Part shown: piece by piece, positions 44,727 to 56,692 of the stretch
Numbering within the stretch: the first letter of the stretch is position 1
Layout of the letters: each line of letters opens with the position of its first letter
NCBI GenBank assembly: GCA_965215055.1
Contig: OZ244046.1
Location: 930,001 to 994,000, forward strand
Direction of reading: 5' to 3'
Length of the DNA stretch: 64,000 bases
DNA from: G965215055 sp965215055
Lineage (GTDB): Bacteria > Pseudomonadota > Gammaproteobacteria > UBA4575
Program-made: the position numbers and the translations under genes
The notes under the pieces: generated by a model
What the model saw: only the letters and a program-made list of their open reading frames with translations
Database searches by the model: none
What the model was told of the DNA's origin: nothing

Positions 44727-46165
44727 AGAGGAGCAGGCAGATCGGAACTGCCTACCAGGTATTGATCAATCCCGCGCGCCGCACTTCTGCCTTCGGCTAT
44801 TGCCCAGACGATCAGGCTCTGCCCGCGCTGCATGTCTCCCGCAGTAAACACGCCTTTAACGCTGGTCATCCAGTTTTCATCGCGCACCACGTTACCGCGT
44901 TCATTCAGTGCAACGCCCAACTGCTCCAGCATGCCGGATTTTTCAGGCCCGAGAAAACCCATTGCCAGCAATACCAGGTCGGCGGGCAGGATCCGTTCAC
45001 TCGCGGAAACTTCCTCGAAGGAAACGCGCCCATCGACGTTTTTCATTTCAACGTCGATCAATTCGAGTGCCTTGACGTGGCCGTTGCCATCATCGATAAA
45101 TCGTTTGGTGGACACTCCGTATACTCTCTCCACTCCTTCTTCATGTGCGGAAGCGGTGCGGAAGATACGTGGCCATTCAGGCCAGGGATTATCGCTTGTC
45201 CGTGAACCGGGAGGTCTTGGCATGATCTCGAGCTGGTGTACGGACCTGGCACCCTGGCGGTTTGCAGTACCCAGGCAATCCGCACCCGTATCACCGCCGC
45301 CGATGATAACAACGTGCTTGTCCCTGGCACTGATGAAGTTGTCCGGCGTGGCATCGCCTTCACATACCCTGTTCTGCATGGGCAGATATTCCATGGCCTG
45401 GTGAATCCCTGCAAACTGCCGACCCTGGATTGGTAAATCACGGGCAACGGTCGCACCACCCGCCAGCAACAGTGCGTCAAAGTCCGCCCGAACGTCATCC
45501 ACGGAAACGCTATCACCCACGTATGCGTTGGTTTGAAACACGACTCCTTCGTCGCGCATCTGTTGCAGGCGTCGGTCCAGTACTCTCTTTTCCATCTTGA
45601 ACTCGGGAATACCGTAGCGCAGCAGGCCACCGATGCGGTCGGCTCTTTCAAAAACCGTAACACTGTGCCCGGCGCGGGCAAGTTGCTGTGCGCCAGCCAG
45701 GCCGGCCGGTCCGGAACCGATCACGGCAACTTTTTTGCCGGTTTTTACACTCGGGAGATGGGGTTGCACCCAGCCGTTTTCCCAGGCCTTGTCGATAATG
45801 GTAAGTTCCACGCCCTTGATCGTCACGGGATCGTCATTGATACCCAGTACGCAGGAACCTTCGCACGGGGCCGGGCACAGTGTCCCGGTAAATTCCGGAA
45901 AGTTGTTGGTGGCGTGCAGACGTTCAATCGCTTCCTGCCATTGATCACGATATACCAGGTCGTTCCAGTCCGGAATCAAGTTCCCCAGTGGGCAGCCTTC
46001 ATGGCAAAAGGGAATACCGCAGTCCATGCAGCGCGCGGCCTGCTCCCGCAACGGGTCGACCTGCCACGGTGCCATAACCTGCTTCCAGTCCTGGACCCGC
46101 TCTTCAACGGGGCGATAGGGTTGCCCGGCGCGTTCGTATTCCATAAAACCGGTGATCTTAGCCAT
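44723..46165 (-). CDS. gltD: Glutamate synthase (NADPH) small subunit
   Basis: The 480-residue protein has the N-terminal [4Fe-4S] cysteine region ([28 protein letters not shown]), FAD motif [23 protein letters not shown] motif [13 protein letters not shown] and the closing [19 protein letters not shown]. It passes electrons from NADPH to the GltB subunit for glutamate synthesis. The start at 46165 ([14 protein letters not shown]) fits the family; 15 upstream in-frame codons would sit inside gltB. It overlaps gltB by 8 bases. Confidence 0.96.
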   Translation of the reverse strand: MAKITGFMEYERAGQPYRPVEERVQDWKQVMAPWQVDPLREQAARCMDCGIPFCHEGCPLGNLIPDWNDLVYRDQWQEAIERLHATNNFPEFTGTLCPAPCEGSCVLGINDDPVTIKGVELTIIDKAWENGWVQPHLPSVKTGKKVAVIGSGPAGLAGAQQLARAGHSVTVFERADRIGGLLRYGIPEFKMEKRVLDRRLQQMRDEGVVFQTNAYVGDSVSVDDVRADFDALLLAGGATVARDLPIQGRQFAGIHQAMEYLPMQNRVCEGDATPDNFISARDKHVVIIGGGDTGADCLGTANRQGARSVHQLEIMPRPPGSRTSDNPWPEWPRIFRTASAHEEGVERVYGVSTKRFIDDGNGHVKALELIDVEMKNVDGRVSFEEVSASERILPADLVLLAMGFLGPEKSGMLEQLGVALNERGNVVRDENWMTSVKGVFTAGDMQRGQSLIVWAIAEGRSAARGIDQYLVGSSDLPAPL

Positions 46166-49100
46166 GCGCAGCTTCCATGATGGCTTCATCTTCAGGAGTA
46201 CCCTGCTCACGCGCCTTTTTGATTGCGGCCAGCACGCGCTTGTAATCTTTCGGCATCACTTTTACAAACCGGGATTGATACTCGTTCCAGTTGTCCAGGA
46301 TGTTTTTCGCAACCTTGCTCCTGGTATATTCCACGTGCCTGCCGAGCAAGGTCTTGATGGTTTCGGCGTCCTCGCTTTCTTCAATATCTTCCAGGTCGAC
46401 CATGTCGAGATTGCAACGAATTTTGAAGGATTTCTTTTCCGCCAGTACGTAGGCGATGCCACCCGACATGCCTGCTGCAAAGTTCCTGCCGGTAGACCCG
46501 ATTACAACCACGCGGCCGCCCGTCATGTATTCGCAGCCGTGATCGCCGACTCCCTCGACCACTGCATTTACCCCGCTGTTGCGCACGCAGAAACGCTCAC
46601 CGGCAATGCCGCGAATGTAGGCTTCACCCGAGGTCGCACCATACAGCAGCACGTTGCCGACGATGATGTTTTCCTCCGGTACGAAGGTGGAATGCCTTGG
46701 AGGATAGACGATGATCTTGCCACCCGACAGACCCTTGCCCAGGTAATCGTTGGCGTCACCTTCGAGCGTCATGGTAACGCCCCTGGGTACGAACGCGCCA
46801 AAGCTCATGCCGGCCGACCCGTTAAAATGAACGCGAACGGTGTCTTCGGGCAGTCCCTGTGCGCCATAGCGCCTGGTGATGTGATGACCCAGGATCGTGC
46901 CCACGGTGCGATTGGTATTTTGTATCGGCAGAATAATGTTCACCGGTTTACGCTGCTCAATGGCTTCCCTGCACAAAGGTACCAGCGTGGTGACGTCCAG
47001 CGATTTTTCCAGGCCGTGGTCCTGCCTGGTCGAACAGTACACGCCGACACCCGGACCCGCCTCGGGCTTGTGCAGAATACTGGTGAAGTCCAGGCCGTGC
47101 GCCTTCCAGTGATCGATGGCGCGTTTTACATCAAGCCGGTCTACCTGGCCGATCATTTCATCAACCGTCCTGAAGCCGAGTTGCGCCATGTATTCCCTGA
47201 CTTCTTCGGCAATATACTTGAAGAAATTTTCCACGAACCCGGGCTGGCCGCTGAATTTTTTACGTAACCTGGGATCTTGTGTCGCCACGCCTACGGGACA
47301 GGTATTCAAATGACAGACGCGCATCATGATGCAGCCCATCACTACCAGTGGTGCAGTGGAAAATCCGAATTCTTCCGCACCCAGTAACGCAGCAATTACC
47401 ACGTCGCGCCCGGTCTTCAGTTGTCCGTCGGTCTGCACCACGATGCGGTCACGCAAGCCGTTCTGCACCAGTACCTGCTGGGTTTCAGCCAATCCCAGTT
47501 CCCAGGGCAGACCGGCGTGTTTCAACGAGCTGACGGGTGAGGCACCGGTGCCGCCGTCATAACCGGATATGAGCACAACGTCGGAGTGTGCCTTGGATAC
47601 GCCGGCGGCAACGGTACCCACGCCAACTTCCGCTACCAGTTTCACGTGCACGCGCGCTTCGGGATTTGAGTTCTTGAGGTCGTGAATGAGTTGCGCCAGG
47701 TCTTCGATCGAATAGATGTCATGATGCGGTGGCGGGGAGATCAGGCCCACGCCGGCCGTGGAGTGGCGCACTTTCGCAATCCAGGGATAGACCTTGGTGC
47801 CCGGCAATTGCCCGCCTTCACCAGGCTTTGCGCCCTGTGCCATCTTGATTTGCAGGTCATCGGCATTGACCAGGTATTCACTGGTAACGCCGAAACGACC
47901 GGAAGCCACTTGCTTGATCGCGCTTCTTCTCAGGTCGCCGTTTTCATCGGGTGTATAGCGGGCCGAGTCTTCGCCGCCTTCACCGGTATTGGATTTGCCG
48001 CCGATGCGGTTCATTGCAATGGCCAGGGTTTCGTGTGCCTCCTTGCTGATTGAACCATACGACATCGCACCCGTTGAAAAACGCTTCATGATGTTTTCAA
48101 TCGGCTCTACTTCCTCTATCGCAACGGGTTCTTGCGCGTGTTTGAATTCAAACAGTCCGCGCAAGGTTGCAAGGGCCGCGCTCTGGTTATTAACCTTCTC
48201 CGTATATTCCTTGAAAATATCGTACTGGCCGGAACGCGTTGAATGTTGCAGTTTGAAAACGGTTTCAGGGTTGAACAGGTGATACTCGCCGTCGCGACGC
48301 CACTGGTATTCACCACCCCATTCCAGGTGCGGCTCGTCGGCAGGCCGGTCCAGAAAGGCGTTGTGATGACGGACGCTCATCTCCCTGGCCACTTCTTCCA
48401 GGCCAATGCCGCCGATGCGTGAAGCGGTCCAGGTAAAATACTGGTCCACAAATTCCTTGTTCAGGCCGACGGCTTCAAAAATCTGGGCACCACGATACGA
48501 CTGCACCGTCGAGATGCCCATCTTCGACATTGTCTTGGTCAGGCCCTTGTCCACTGCCTTGATAAAGTGCCTCACCGCGGTTTCATGTTCCATCTCCGGT
48601 ACGTGGCCCTTGCCTATCATGTCGCCCAGCGATTCAAAGGCAAGGTAGGGATTGATTGCACCGGCCCCGTAACCGATCAGCACCGCGAAATGATGTACCT
48701 CGCGAGGCTCACCCGATTCAATTATCAAGCCCGCTTTTGTGCGCGTGCCGGTGCGTACCAGGTGATGGTGTACGCCGGCAGTGGCCAGCAAGGCGGGTAT
48801 GGCGGTCAATTCCCGGTTGATGCCGCGGTCGGAAAGAATGACGTTGGTATAACCCTCTTCAATCGCGGTATCGACCTGCGCACAAACTTCTTTCAATGCC
48901 TGGTGCAAACCAGGTCCGCCCTGCGCAACCGGGTACAGGATGGGCACTGTTTTCGTCTTCAGGCCGGGCAGGTTGACGTCACGAATGCGTGCCAGTTCGT
49001 CGTTGGTGAGAATCGGGGAACGAATCTTGACCTGGCGGCAGCTTTCGGGTACCGGCTTGAGAAGATTTCTCTCGGGGCCGACGTTGGTAGCCACCTGGGT

Positions 49101-50720
49101 AACCAGTTCTTCACGAATGCCGTCCAGTGGCGGGTTGGTAACCTGTGCGAACAACTGTTTGAAATAGTCGTATAAAAGCCGCGGACGGTTCGACAACACT
49201 GCAAGCGGCGTGTCGGTGCCCATGGAACCAATCGGCTCAAGGCCATTGGCCGCCATGGGTGCCATCAGCATCCGCAAATCCTCGTGCGTATAACCGAAGG
49301 CCTGTTGACGTTGTAACAGCGTGTCGTAATCGGAACCGTGTATCTGTTTCGGATTGGGCAAGTTCTCAAGCGGCACCAGGTATTGCTTCAGCCAGGTCGC
49401 GTAGGGATGCTCTCGCACGAATTCCCGCTTGATTTCCTCGTCATCGATGATACGCCCCTGCCGGGTATCTACCATGAAGATGCGCCCGGGATGCAGGCGT
49501 TCCTTGATCAGGACGTTTTCCGGTGGAATGTCCAGCACGCCGACTTCGGACGCCATCACTACCATGTCGTCCCTGGTAACGTAATAGCGCGATGGGCGCA
49601 GGCCGTTGCGATCAAGTACCGCACCGATCACTTCGCCGTCGGTAAAGGCGATGGACGCGGGGCCGTCCCAGGGTTCCATCAGGCAGGAGTGGTACTCGTA
49701 AAAGGCCTTGCGTTCCTCGTCCATGGTTTCATGCCCGCTCCAGGCCTCGGGAATCATCATTAATATCGCGTGCGCCAGGGGGCGGCCACCCATGTGCAGA
49801 TATTCCATCACGTTGTCGAACGTGGCCGAGTCACTGCCGCCCTCGATTACAACCGGGAAGAGTTTTTGCAGGTCGTCACCAAACAGTTCGGATTCACACA
49901 GGGATTCACGGGCGTGCATCCAGTTGATGTTGCCGCGAACGGTGTTGATTTCACCATTGTGGCAGAGGTACCGAAACGGCTGCGCCAGGTTCCACGAAGG
50001 AAAAGTGTTGGTTGAAAAACGCTGATGCACCAGTGCCAGCGCGGATTCGAAATCGGGTTCAAGAACGTCCGGAAACATCGGCTCGAACTGTGAACCGGTA
50101 AGCATTCCCTTGTACACGAGGGTGCGACAGGAGAGCGATGGAATGTAAAAACTGTTGCGTTGAGACAGGTCGGAGCCAAGTACGGCGTGCTCGATCCGCT
50201 TGCGAATTACGTAAAGCTTGCACTCGAAAGCCGCTGCATCTTTTACGTCGGTGCTTCTACCGATAAAAATCTGTTTGAAGGTGGGCTCACCTGATTTCGC
50301 AGTAGGCCCCAGCAGGGAGTCATCCGTTGGCACGTCACGCCAGCCCAGTAACTGCTGGCCTTCTTCTGCCACGATCTTGTTGCATTGCTCGATACACTGT
50401 CGGCGTTGCTCGTCGTCGGTGGGCAGGAACACCATGCCCGCGCCGTAGTGTCCATATTCAGGCAAACTGATGCCTATGCCCTTGCAGATGCGCGTAAGAA
50501 ATTTATGCGGCAGTTGAGTAAGCAAGCCCACGCCGTCGCCCGTATTTTCCTCACAGCCACAAGCACCGCGATGAATCAGGCTTTTAAGGATGGACAGGGC
50601 ATTCTGGACAATTTTGTGCGACTTGCGGCCCTTGATATCGACCACAAAGCCCACGCCGCATGAATCGTGCTCATAGGAAGGGTCATACAGACCACGAGAG
50701 GCAGGTTTATTACTAGGCAT
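46158..50720 (-). CDS. gltB: Glutamate synthase (NADPH) large subunit
   Basis: The 1520-residue protein has a 20-residue propeptide ending before Cys21 ([13 protein letters not shown]), the N-terminal nucleophile of the glutaminase domain (21 to about 420), a central domain, the FMN synthase domain (about 810-1200, with [28 protein letters not shown], a 3Fe-4S site near [20 protein letters not shown]) and the C-terminal beta-helix ([18 protein letters not shown]). It makes two glutamates from glutamine and 2-oxoglutarate. gltD follows in the same operon. Confidence 0.97.
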   Translation of the reverse strand: MPSNKPASRGLYDPSYEHDSCGVGFVVDIKGRKSHKIVQNALSILKSLIHRGACGCEENTGDGVGLLTQLPHKFLTRICKGIGISLPEYGHYGAGMVFLPTDDEQRRQCIEQCNKIVAEEGQQLLGWRDVPTDDSLLGPTAKSGEPTFKQIFIGRSTDVKDAAAFECKLYVIRKRIEHAVLGSDLSQRNSFYIPSLSCRTLVYKGMLTGSQFEPMFPDVLEPDFESALALVHQRFSTNTFPSWNLAQPFRYLCHNGEINTVRGNINWMHARESLCESELFGDDLQKLFPVVIEGGSDSATFDNVMEYLHMGGRPLAHAILMMIPEAWSGHETMDEERKAFYEYHSCLMEPWDGPASIAFTDGEVIGAVLDRNGLRPSRYYVTRDDMVVMASEVGVLDIPPENVLIKERLHPGRIFMVDTRQGRIIDDEEIKREFVREHPYATWLKQYLVPLENLPNPKQIHGSDYDTLLQRQQAFGYTHEDLRMLMAPMAANGLEPIGSMGTDTPLAVLSNRPRLLYDYFKQLFAQVTNPPLDGIREELVTQVATNVGPERNLLKPVPESCRQVKIRSPILTNDELARIRDVNLPGLKTKTVPILYPVAQGGPGLHQALKEVCAQVDTAIEEGYTNVILSDRGINRELTAIPALLATAGVHHHLVRTGTRTKAGLIIESGEPREVHHFAVLIGYGAGAINPYLAFESLGDMIGKGHVPEMEHETAVRHFIKAVDKGLTKTMSKMGISTVQSYRGAQIFEAVGLNKEFVDQYFTWTASRIGGIGLEEVAREMSVRHHNAFLDRPADEPHLEWGGEYQWRRDGEYHLFNPETVFKLQHSTRSGQYDIFKEYTEKVNNQSAALATLRGLFEFKHAQEPVAIEEVEPIENIMKRFSTGAMSYGSISKEAHETLAIAMNRIGGKSNTGEGGEDSARYTPDENGDLRRSAIKQVASGRFGVTSEYLVNADDLQIKMAQGAKPGEGGQLPGTKVYPWIAKVRHSTAGVGLISPPPHHDIYSIEDLAQLIHDLKNSNPEARVHVKLVAEVGVGTVAAGVSKAHSDVVLISGYDGGTGASPVSSLKHAGLPWELGLAETQQVLVQNGLRDRIVVQTDGQLKTGRDVVIAALLGAEEFGFSTAPLVVMGCIMMRVCHLNTCPVGVATQDPRLRKKFSGQPGFVENFFKYIAEEVREYMAQLGFRTVDEMIGQVDRLDVKRAIDHWKAHGLDFTSILHKPEAGPGVGVYCSTRQDHGLEKSLDVTTLVPLCREAIEQRKPVNIILPIQNTNRTVGTILGHHITRRYGAQGLPEDTVRVHFNGSAGMSFGAFVPRGVTMTLEGDANDYLGKGLSGGKIIVYPPRHSTFVPEENIIVGNVLLYGATSGEAYIRGIAGERFCVRNSGVNAVVEGVGDHGCEYMTGGRVVVIGSTGRNFAAGMSGGIAYVLAEKKSFKIRCNLDMVDLEDIEESEDAETIKTLLGRHVEYTRSKVAKNILDNWNEYQSRFVKVMPKDYKRVLAAIKKAREQGTPEDEAIMEAAHG

Positions 50721-50901
50721 TCCGGGGTAAGCCCTTGTCAGACCAGGCGTTCCATCGTTGTTATAATTACTAGGTTATAGAAATTATACCATGCCAAGCG
50801 AATCCAGCCGCTAGTGAGTACTGAAAAGATAAATAAGCAATACTAAAAATGATAGCCGGTTATTTCAAGTACTGGGGGAAAGCTCAAAAGGACGGTCCAA
50901 G
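50721..50901. other. A+T-rich spacer upstream of the CRISPR repeat, no gene seen
   Basis: Between gltB and the single CRISPR repeat lie about 180 A+T-rich bases. They must hold the gltB promoter reading left, and could be the remains of a CRISPR leader reading right, but no leader motif can be assigned with confidence. Confidence 0.4.
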
Positions 50902-50930
50902 GTGTTCCCCATGCGCGTGGGGATGAACCG
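50902..50930 (+). CRISPR. Solitary type I-E CRISPR repeat
   Basis: A 29-base sequence begins GTGTTCCCC and ends GTGGGGATGAACCG, with the self-complementary CCCCA/TGGGG stem. It has the length and conserved blocks of type I-E repeats (TTCCCC, GGGGAT, AACCG). No second copy follows within the expected 61 bases, and no cas gene is in the window. It is a relic or a one-repeat remnant rather than a working array. Confidence 0.75.
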
Positions 50931-50947
50931 GTCCAGGGCGACCGTTC

Positions 50948-51000
50948 TATTTAAGAGAGAACGGACAACTAACCGTATTTAAGAGAGAACGGACAACTAA
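50948..51000. repeat. Perfect 25-bp direct repeat with 3-bp spacer
   Basis: The 25 bases at 50948-50972 (starting TATTTAAGAGAG, ending GGACAACTAA) are repeated exactly at 50976-51000 with CCG between. The first copy is preceded by CCGTTC, making an inverted pair with AGAACGG inside the repeat. It sits between the CRISPR repeat and the broken small gene and could be a regulatory site of that gene. Confidence 0.85.
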
Positions 51001-51020
51001 TTTAATTCAGAGGGTAAACC

Positions 51021-51324
51021 ATGGTTATTAAACTGTATGAAAACAAAGAGAAAGGTTTGGTTCGCTATCGTATTTACGAACTTGTAAGAAAGGGCTTATA
51101 TCTTGGCAATGTTGATATTTTGAAGCGGATATTTTGAAGCCAAGCAAGTTAGCCCGGAAAAGAGGGAATACCGCGTATTTCGACTTTCAAAATTGATGAA
51201 TCCAATCATAGAAAAGTTTGCAAGTTCCGAAGGTCTAGCTTTCGATGAAGAAAAGATTTTAGCCTGGTTTAATGAAAACGGGGAACTTGATAATGATGGG
51301 ATACTGGTTGCACCTGTTGAATGA
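51021..51324 (+). pseudogene. Small hypothetical gene broken by a 13-bp tandem duplication
   Basis: ATG 51021 opens MVIKLYENKEKGLVRYRIYE, but the frame stops after 38 codons. The next frame (+1) continues as coding to TGA 51324 (EAKQVSPEKREYRVFRLSKL ... LVAPVE). The break coincides with GATATTTTGAAGC present twice (51114-51126 and 51128-51140). Removing one copy restores a 96-codon gene through GYFEAKQ. The restored protein has no recognised family. The duplication could also be reversible. Confidence 0.7.
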
Positions 51325-51359
51325 TGACGTTATAAGGAGGTATTCAATTAGTTAATTTC

Positions 51360-52073
51360 CTAGCTTCTTCCGTATACGGGAACGGCTGCACCCGTTACGC
51401 CGTTTGCCTGTTGCGAGCATAGATGCAGGATTTCATTGGCCAGGTCGGTTGTCGGTACCCAGTTGCTGAAGTCTGCGTTTGGCATGGCGGCGCGGTTTTG
51501 CGGGGTGTCAATCGTTCCAGGTAAAATACAGTTTACGTTGATGTTGTTCATTTTGTGTTCGGCGGCCAGGCTTTGCGTGAGGGTGATGACGGCGGCTTTG
51601 CTTATGCAGTAGGGTGCCATCTTTGCCTTGCCTTCCAGGGCCGCGCGCGCCGCGACGTTTACGATCTTGCCCCTTCCTTCTTTTAGCATGTGTGGGATGA
51701 CGGCCCGGCACGTTAAAAATACGCTCTTGACGTTCATGTTGAGCATGAAGCTCCAGTCTTCAACCGGCGTTTCATGTACGGGTGTGCCCATTTTGAAGCC
51801 ACCGGCAACGTTTGCCAATATGTCTATGCGCTTGAAACGCTGCATGATTTGATCAACTGAGTTGTTTACGGAGTCGACGTCGGTCAGGTCCGTTTTGAAC
51901 AGGTCAATGTTTTTCGCCTGCTTCCAGTGGGGATGTTGCAGATGCTCAAAGTCGATATCGATCAACGCAAGCTGCACACCGGCCTGCAAGAAAAGTTCTG
52001 CCGTTGCACTGCCCAGGTTGCCGGCTGCACCCGTGATTACGGCGATCTTGTCTTTGAAGTCATGTTCGGTCAT
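51360..52073 (-). CDS. Short-chain dehydrogenase/reductase (SDR) family protein
   Basis: The 237-residue Rossmann protein has the cofactor motif TGAAGNLGSA (about 14-23), the NVAG motif and catalytic YCISK (Tyr-xxx-Lys). The serine usually found before the tyrosine (VNISS) reads VNVAARAAL here, so the classical Ser is not evident. Its substrate cannot be told; it resembles generic 3-oxoacyl-reductase-like SDRs. It lies after the nrdAB terminator and is probably transcribed on its own. Confidence 0.85.
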   Translation of the reverse strand: MTEHDFKDKIAVITGAAGNLGSATAELFLQAGVQLALIDIDFEHLQHPHWKQAKNIDLFKTDLTDVDSVNNSVDQIMQRFKRIDILANVAGGFKMGTPVHETPVEDWSFMLNMNVKSVFLTCRAVIPHMLKEGRGKIVNVAARAALEGKAKMAPYCISKAAVITLTQSLAAEHKMNNINVNCILPGTIDTPQNRAAMPNADFSNWVPTTDLANEILHLCSQQANGVTGAAVPVYGRS

Positions 52074-52086
52074 CTTTTTTCCATCG

Positions 52087-52114
52087 AAAAAAAGGGAGCA
52101 GAGGCTGCTCCCTT
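52087..52114 (-). terminator. Rho-independent terminator after nrdB
   Basis: Perfect 10-bp arms AAGGGAGCAG (52092-52101) and CTGCTCCCTT (52105-52114) with a 3-base loop are followed, on the minus strand, by a run of seven U (52087-52093). It ends nrdAB 55 bases beyond the nrdB stop. Confidence 0.92.
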
Positions 52115-52168
52115 AATAATAACCACCATAAGTGGTGGCCCCATAACACTGGTTACGTACTCAGGTAT

Positions 52169-53371
52169 TCACCAGGTAAGTGCTCCTCCAGTTTGGTATT
52201 CGGTGACGCGGGTTTCAAAGAAGTTCTTTTCTTTTTTCAGGTCCAGAATTTCAGACATCCACGGAAAGGGGTTGCCGACTCCGTCGTATTGCGGTGGCAA
52301 GCCGATCTGCGCAAAACGCCGGTTGGCAATGAATTTCAGATATTCTTCAAACATCGGCGCGTTCAGGCCCAGTATGCCGCGTGGCATGGTGTCGTAGGCG
52401 TACCGGGTTTCCAGTTCGACGCCGCTTTTGACAAGGGCGATTATTTCCTGTTGGAATTCTTCGCTCCAGAGGTGTGGATTCTCCAGCTTTATTTGATTGA
52501 TGACGTCAATGCCAAAATTCATGTGCATGGATTCGTCACGCAGGATGTATTGAAATTGTTCAGCCACCCCGGTCATCTTGTTGCGACGACCCATGGAGAG
52601 GATCTGTACAAAGCCAACGTAAAAGAAGATGCCTTCAAACACTACGTAGAAGGCTATGAGGTCACGCAGCAGACGCTGGTCGTCTTCGGGTGTGCCGGTT
52701 TTGAAGTCCGGATCGCCCAGGCTGTTGGTATAGGGCAACGCCCACTCGGCCTTGCGCGCGACTGCCGGTAGTTCGCGGTACATGTTGAATACCTCGCCCT
52801 CGTCCAGTCCCAGGGATTCGATACAATACTGGTAGGCGTGGGTATGCACGGCTTCTTCAAAGGCCTGGCGCAGCAGATATTGCCGGCACTCCGGGTTGGT
52901 GATATGCCGGTATACCGCCAGTACCAGGTTGTTGGCGACCAGGGAGTCCGCCGTAGAGAAGAAACCCAGGTTGCGCTTGACGATGGTACGTTCGTCTTCG
53001 GTCAGGCCGGATGGACTTTTCCACAGGGTAATGTCCGCAGTCATGTTGATTTCCTGCGGCATCCAGTGATTGGCGCAGCCGTCCAGGTATTTCTTCCACG
53101 CCCAGTCGTATTTGAACGGAACAAGCTGGTTGAGATCCGCACGGCAGTTGATGATTTTTTTATCATCTACCCGAATGCGCTCGGCTCCCATTTCGATGTT
53201 TTCCAAACCCGTTACGCCTTGATGACGTGCCCCAGGTTTTTCGTGGGACTCTTGCGGATGCCTTGCTTTCGGGGTGTCCGCCGGTATCACGGGGTCGGTA
53301 AATATGGCCGGTGCAGTTGCACTTGTTTTTACCTTGCGTGCATCGGCAATCGGATCTTCCCAGCTTTGCAT
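52169..53371 (-). CDS. nrdB: Class Ia ribonucleotide reductase beta subunit
   Basis: The 400-residue di-iron protein has [16 protein letters not shown], where Glu and His bind iron and the Tyr three residues after His is the radical site, plus a second EXXH motif in [18 protein letters not shown]. It generates the radical used by NrdA to reduce ribonucleotides. The N-terminal 50 residues form a low-conservation extension common in this subgroup. It lies 26 bp after nrdA in the same operon. Confidence 0.94.
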   Translation of the reverse strand: MQSWEDPIADARKVKTSATAPAIFTDPVIPADTPKARHPQESHEKPGARHQGVTGLENIEMGAERIRVDDKKIINCRADLNQLVPFKYDWAWKKYLDGCANHWMPQEINMTADITLWKSPSGLTEDERTIVKRNLGFFSTADSLVANNLVLAVYRHITNPECRQYLLRQAFEEAVHTHAYQYCIESLGLDEGEVFNMYRELPAVARKAEWALPYTNSLGDPDFKTGTPEDDQRLLRDLIAFYVVFEGIFFYVGFVQILSMGRRNKMTGVAEQFQYILRDESMHMNFGIDVINQIKLENPHLWSEEFQQEIIALVKSGVELETRYAYDTMPRGILGLNAPMFEEYLKFIANRRFAQIGLPPQYDGVGNPFPWMSEILDLKKEKNFFETRVTEYQTGGALTW

Positions 53372-53397
53372 AAAGCTTTCTCCTCTAGTTAAAGTGA

Positions 53398-56304
53398 TTA
53401 CTGGCAGGCTTCACATTCGGGGTCCAGAATGGAGCAGGCCTGGGGTGCATCGCTGCTGTTGGTTTGTACGGCGTTGAGTTTGTTGTCCTGTTCCTGGAGC
53501 GTGCTTTTTTCTACGTGCGTCGCTCCCATGGAGCGCAGGTAGTAGGTGGTTTTCAGGCCACGTACCCACGCGAGTTTGTACAGGTTATCGAGCTTCTGGC
53601 CCGAGGGCTCGGACATGTAGAGATTGAGCGATTGTGCCTGGTCAATCCATTTCTGCCGGCGCGAGGCTGCTTCGACCAGCCAGCGCGGGTCGACTTCGAA
53701 GGCAGTGGCGTACAAGTCTTTCAGCTCGCCTGGAATGCGATCGATGGGCTGCAGGCTGCCGTCATAATATTTTAGGTCATTGGCCATGACTGCGTCCCAG
53801 AGGCCATTGGCCTTGAGGTCCGCAACCAGGTACGGATTGCTTACTGTAAATTCACCGGACAGGTTCGATTTTACATACAGGTTTTGATAGGTAGGCTCAA
53901 CGCTCTGCGTCACGCCGCAAATGTTGGAGATAGTGGCCGTGGGGGCAATCGCCATGGTGTTGGAGTTACGCATGCCTACTTGCTGGACGCGCAGGCGCAA
54001 GCCGTCCCAGTTCATGTTGACGGAGCGGTCCTGTTTCAAATAACCGCCGCGATTCTCGCCCAGTATTTCAATGGCGTCGCAGGGCAGGATGCCCTGCTCC
54101 CACAGTGAACCTTTGAAGGTGGCGTAGGTGCCGCGTTCTTCCGCCAGGTCGGTGGATGCCTTGATGGCGTAATAGCTCACCGCTTCCATGGAGTGATCGG
54201 CAAATTCCACGGCTTCTTCACTGGCGTAGGGAACGCGTTGCTTGTAGAGGGCGTCCTGAAAACCCATTATGCCCAGCCCCACCGGGCGATGCCGCAGGTT
54301 GGAATGGCGGGCCTTGGATACGCTGTAGTAGTTGTATTCGATAACGTTGTCCAACATGCGTATGGCCGTGGAAACGGTCTGCTCCAGTTTGCCGAGGTCG
54401 AGGCCGTTTGAGTCGACGTGCGCGGCGATATTGACTGAACCCAGGTTGCACACGGCAATCTCGTCATCACTGGTGTTCAAGGTGATTTCGGTACACAGGT
54501 TTGATGAATGCACGACACCGACGTGTTGTTGCGGAGAGCGCAAATTACAGGGGTCCTTGAAGGTAATCCACGGATGCCCGGTTTCGTATAACATGCTCAG
54601 CATCTTGCGCCACAAGTCGACCGCGCCTATTTTCTTGAAGTTCCTGATTTCTCCGCGCTCGGCTTTCTGCTCGTATTCCTCGTAACGTGCTTCAAATGCC
54701 TGGCCGCTTAGTTCATGCAGGTCCGCCGTTTCGTGCGGTGAGAACAATGTCCATTCGCGTTCTTCGCTGACGCGCTTCATGAACAGGTCCGGTACCCAGT
54801 TGGCAGTGTTCATGTCATGCGTGCGACGACGGTCGTCGCCGGTGTTTTTGCGCAGTTCAAGAAATTCTTCGATGTCCAGGTGCCAGGTTTCCAGGTAGGC
54901 GCACATCGCACCTTTGCGTTTGCCACCCTGGTTGACCGCTACCGCGGTGTCGTTGGCAACTTTCAGAAAGGGCACGACGCCTTGTGATTTGCCATTGGTT
55001 CCCTTGATGTGTGAGCCCATGGCGCGCACGCGCGACCAGTCATTGCCCAGGCCACCAGCAAATTTGGATAGCATGGCGTCTTCCTGGATGGCTTCAAAGA
55101 TACCGTGCAAATCATCCGGCACGGTGCTGAGGTAGCACGAAGACAACTGCGGGCGTAATGTGCCGGAGTTGAACAGGGTGGGCGTTGAGCTCATGAAGTC
55201 GAACGAAGACAACAAGTCGTAAAATTCGACCGTGCGGGCTTCACGCTCTACTTCGTTGACGGCCAGGCCCATGGCAACGCGCATGAAGAAGGCCTGGGGT
55301 AATTCAAGACGAACGCTTTCCTGGTTGCCTGAGCAGGCATTCTGGATAAAGTAACGATCGTACAAGGTCTGTATGCCCAGGTAGGTGAATTGATGGTCGC
55401 GTTGCGGACGTAATGCCTTGCCGAGTTTTTTCAAGTCGTATTCGGTGGCAAGTCTTGTATCCAGTAATTCCAGTTCGGCAGCCTTGCGAATGTAACGTTC
55501 AAAGTAGTCGGCATATTGAGACGATATTTCCTCGAAGGTCGCTTCCATCGATTTTCCGTATACAAAGCTCAGTGCTTCACGACGCAGGCTGTCAAGCAAC
55601 AGGCGCGCGGCTACGTACGTGTAGTTGGGCTCCTGTTCTATCAAGGTGCGCGCGCTCATGGTCAGCGCCGTGCCAACTTCCCTTTCCGGAATACCGTCGT
55701 ACAGGTTGCGCAGGGCTTCGTCGATGATGGGTTGCGCCTGCACGTCTTCGGTCTCAAGACACGCCTCTTTCACCACGCGCACAAGACGCTCAAAGTTCAA
55801 AGGTTTTTGATTGCCTTGTGTGTCCAGTACGCGAATGGTCGAGGTGGTATCCGGTGCCGAATGACGTTGCGCGTTGCGTTCGGCAAGCTGTGCGCGCTCC
55901 TTGGCGCGTTCTTCGCGATACAGTACGTAGGCACGCGCAATCTTGTGCTGGCCATAGCGCATCAAGGCCAGTTCGACCTGGTCCTGGATGTCTTCTATGT
56001 GAAAGGTCCCGCCTTGAGGGCGACTGCGGGAAAGGGCGTAAAATACCTTCTCGGTAATCTTGTCGGCCATCTCGTGAATGCGTGAAGATGCCGCGGCATT
56101 GCTTCCCTCTACCGCGAGAAAGGCCTTGGTAACCGCAATCTTGATCTTGTCACGATTAAAGATGGTTACCTTGCCGTTGCGCCGAATTACACGATATTGT
56201 CCGGGTGCGGTCGCAGCAATTTCCACACTCGCTGGAACTGGCTGGTCCTGTGGCTTGTCTGCGTAGGCAGAAATGGCGGGCTCTGGTTGCATTGGACTCC
56301 TCAA
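53398..56304 (-). CDS. nrdA: Class Ia ribonucleotide reductase alpha subunit with two ATP-cone regions
   Basis: The 968-residue protein has an ATP-cone at about 35-135 ([20 protein letters not shown]) and a second, shorter cone-like region at about 155-245 ([19 protein letters not shown]). The catalytic barrel follows, with [11 protein letters not shown] (active Cys), NLGSVNIA and [12 protein letters not shown], and the redox pair CEACQ at the end. Tandem cones usually add allosteric control by ATP/dATP. The upstream spacer holds a probable NrdR site. Confidence 0.95.
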   Translation of the reverse strand: MRSPMQPEPAISAYADKPQDQPVPASVEIAATAPGQYRVIRRNGKVTIFNRDKIKIAVTKAFLAVEGSNAAASSRIHEMADKITEKVFYALSRSRPQGGTFHIEDIQDQVELALMRYGQHKIARAYVLYREERAKERAQLAERNAQRHSAPDTTSTIRVLDTQGNQKPLNFERLVRVVKEACLETEDVQAQPIIDEALRNLYDGIPEREVGTALTMSARTLIEQEPNYTYVAARLLLDSLRREALSFVYGKSMEATFEEISSQYADYFERYIRKAAELELLDTRLATEYDLKKLGKALRPQRDHQFTYLGIQTLYDRYFIQNACSGNQESVRLELPQAFFMRVAMGLAVNEVEREARTVEFYDLLSSFDFMSSTPTLFNSGTLRPQLSSCYLSTVPDDLHGIFEAIQEDAMLSKFAGGLGNDWSRVRAMGSHIKGTNGKSQGVVPFLKVANDTAVAVNQGGKRKGAMCAYLETWHLDIEEFLELRKNTGDDRRRTHDMNTANWVPDLFMKRVSEEREWTLFSPHETADLHELSGQAFEARYEEYEQKAERGEIRNFKKIGAVDLWRKMLSMLYETGHPWITFKDPCNLRSPQQHVGVVHSSNLCTEITLNTSDDEIAVCNLGSVNIAAHVDSNGLDLGKLEQTVSTAIRMLDNVIEYNYYSVSKARHSNLRHRPVGLGIMGFQDALYKQRVPYASEEAVEFADHSMEAVSYYAIKASTDLAEERGTYATFKGSLWEQGILPCDAIEILGENRGGYLKQDRSVNMNWDGLRLRVQQVGMRNSNTMAIAPTATISNICGVTQSVEPTYQNLYVKSNLSGEFTVSNPYLVADLKANGLWDAVMANDLKYYDGSLQPIDRIPGELKDLYATAFEVDPRWLVEAASRRQKWIDQAQSLNLYMSEPSGQKLDNLYKLAWVRGLKTTYYLRSMGATHVEKSTLQEQDNKLNAVQTNSSDAPQACSILDPECEACQ

Positions 56305-56384
56305 AAATTCCCTTGTTAAAGTTGTTATTGACCTGCCTTCAGGGGGCGGGTGTGGGTGTCTACCACTAATAAGGTATGGATGTT

Positions 56385-56432
56385 TATACTATAAATAGGG
56401 GTATTGGTTCGGTCAAGCACAATATTTTGTGG
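56385..56432. promoter_or_regulatory. Probable NrdR box pair upstream of nrdA
   Basis: Two 16-base sites, centred 32 bp apart, resemble the NrdR consensus (ACACWATATATWGTGT): TATACTATAAATAGGG at 56385-56400 and GCACAATATTTTGTGG at 56417-56432, the latter a near-perfect palindrome. This spacing, about three helical turns, is that of paired NrdR boxes. They lie 81-128 bases before the nrdA start. No nrdR gene is in the window. Confidence 0.6.
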
Positions 56433-56692
56433 TAATCATGTTCTTAACCCCTTGAATAAGCTGTGTGTAAGTGGGTGCGTCACACTACGGCGAAATTAAA
56501 ATTTCCCGAGTAATCGAGGGGTTACAAAACAACGAAGGTCCCCTCCCGTTTTTTACCTTAAAATCTGTCAATAAATTTAATAGAAAAGTTTTATAAATGT
56601 TTTATGACTGCTGAAACTAAAAAAATGAACAGTCGAACCGGTACTTGTGTGATGCTGGATTAAGCATTGCATACCGGATAAAGTAACCGGAC
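56433..56692. other. Spacer between nrdA promoter and the S24 gene, no gene seen
   Basis: This A+T-rich stretch has only very short frames. It should hold the promoter of the S24-like gene. No terminator or RNA structure was recognised. Confidence 0.4.

Noticed and set aside
50902..51000. A working CRISPR array
   Set aside because: Only one repeat is present, and the following 25-bp duplication has no likeness to the repeat or to a spacer-repeat period.
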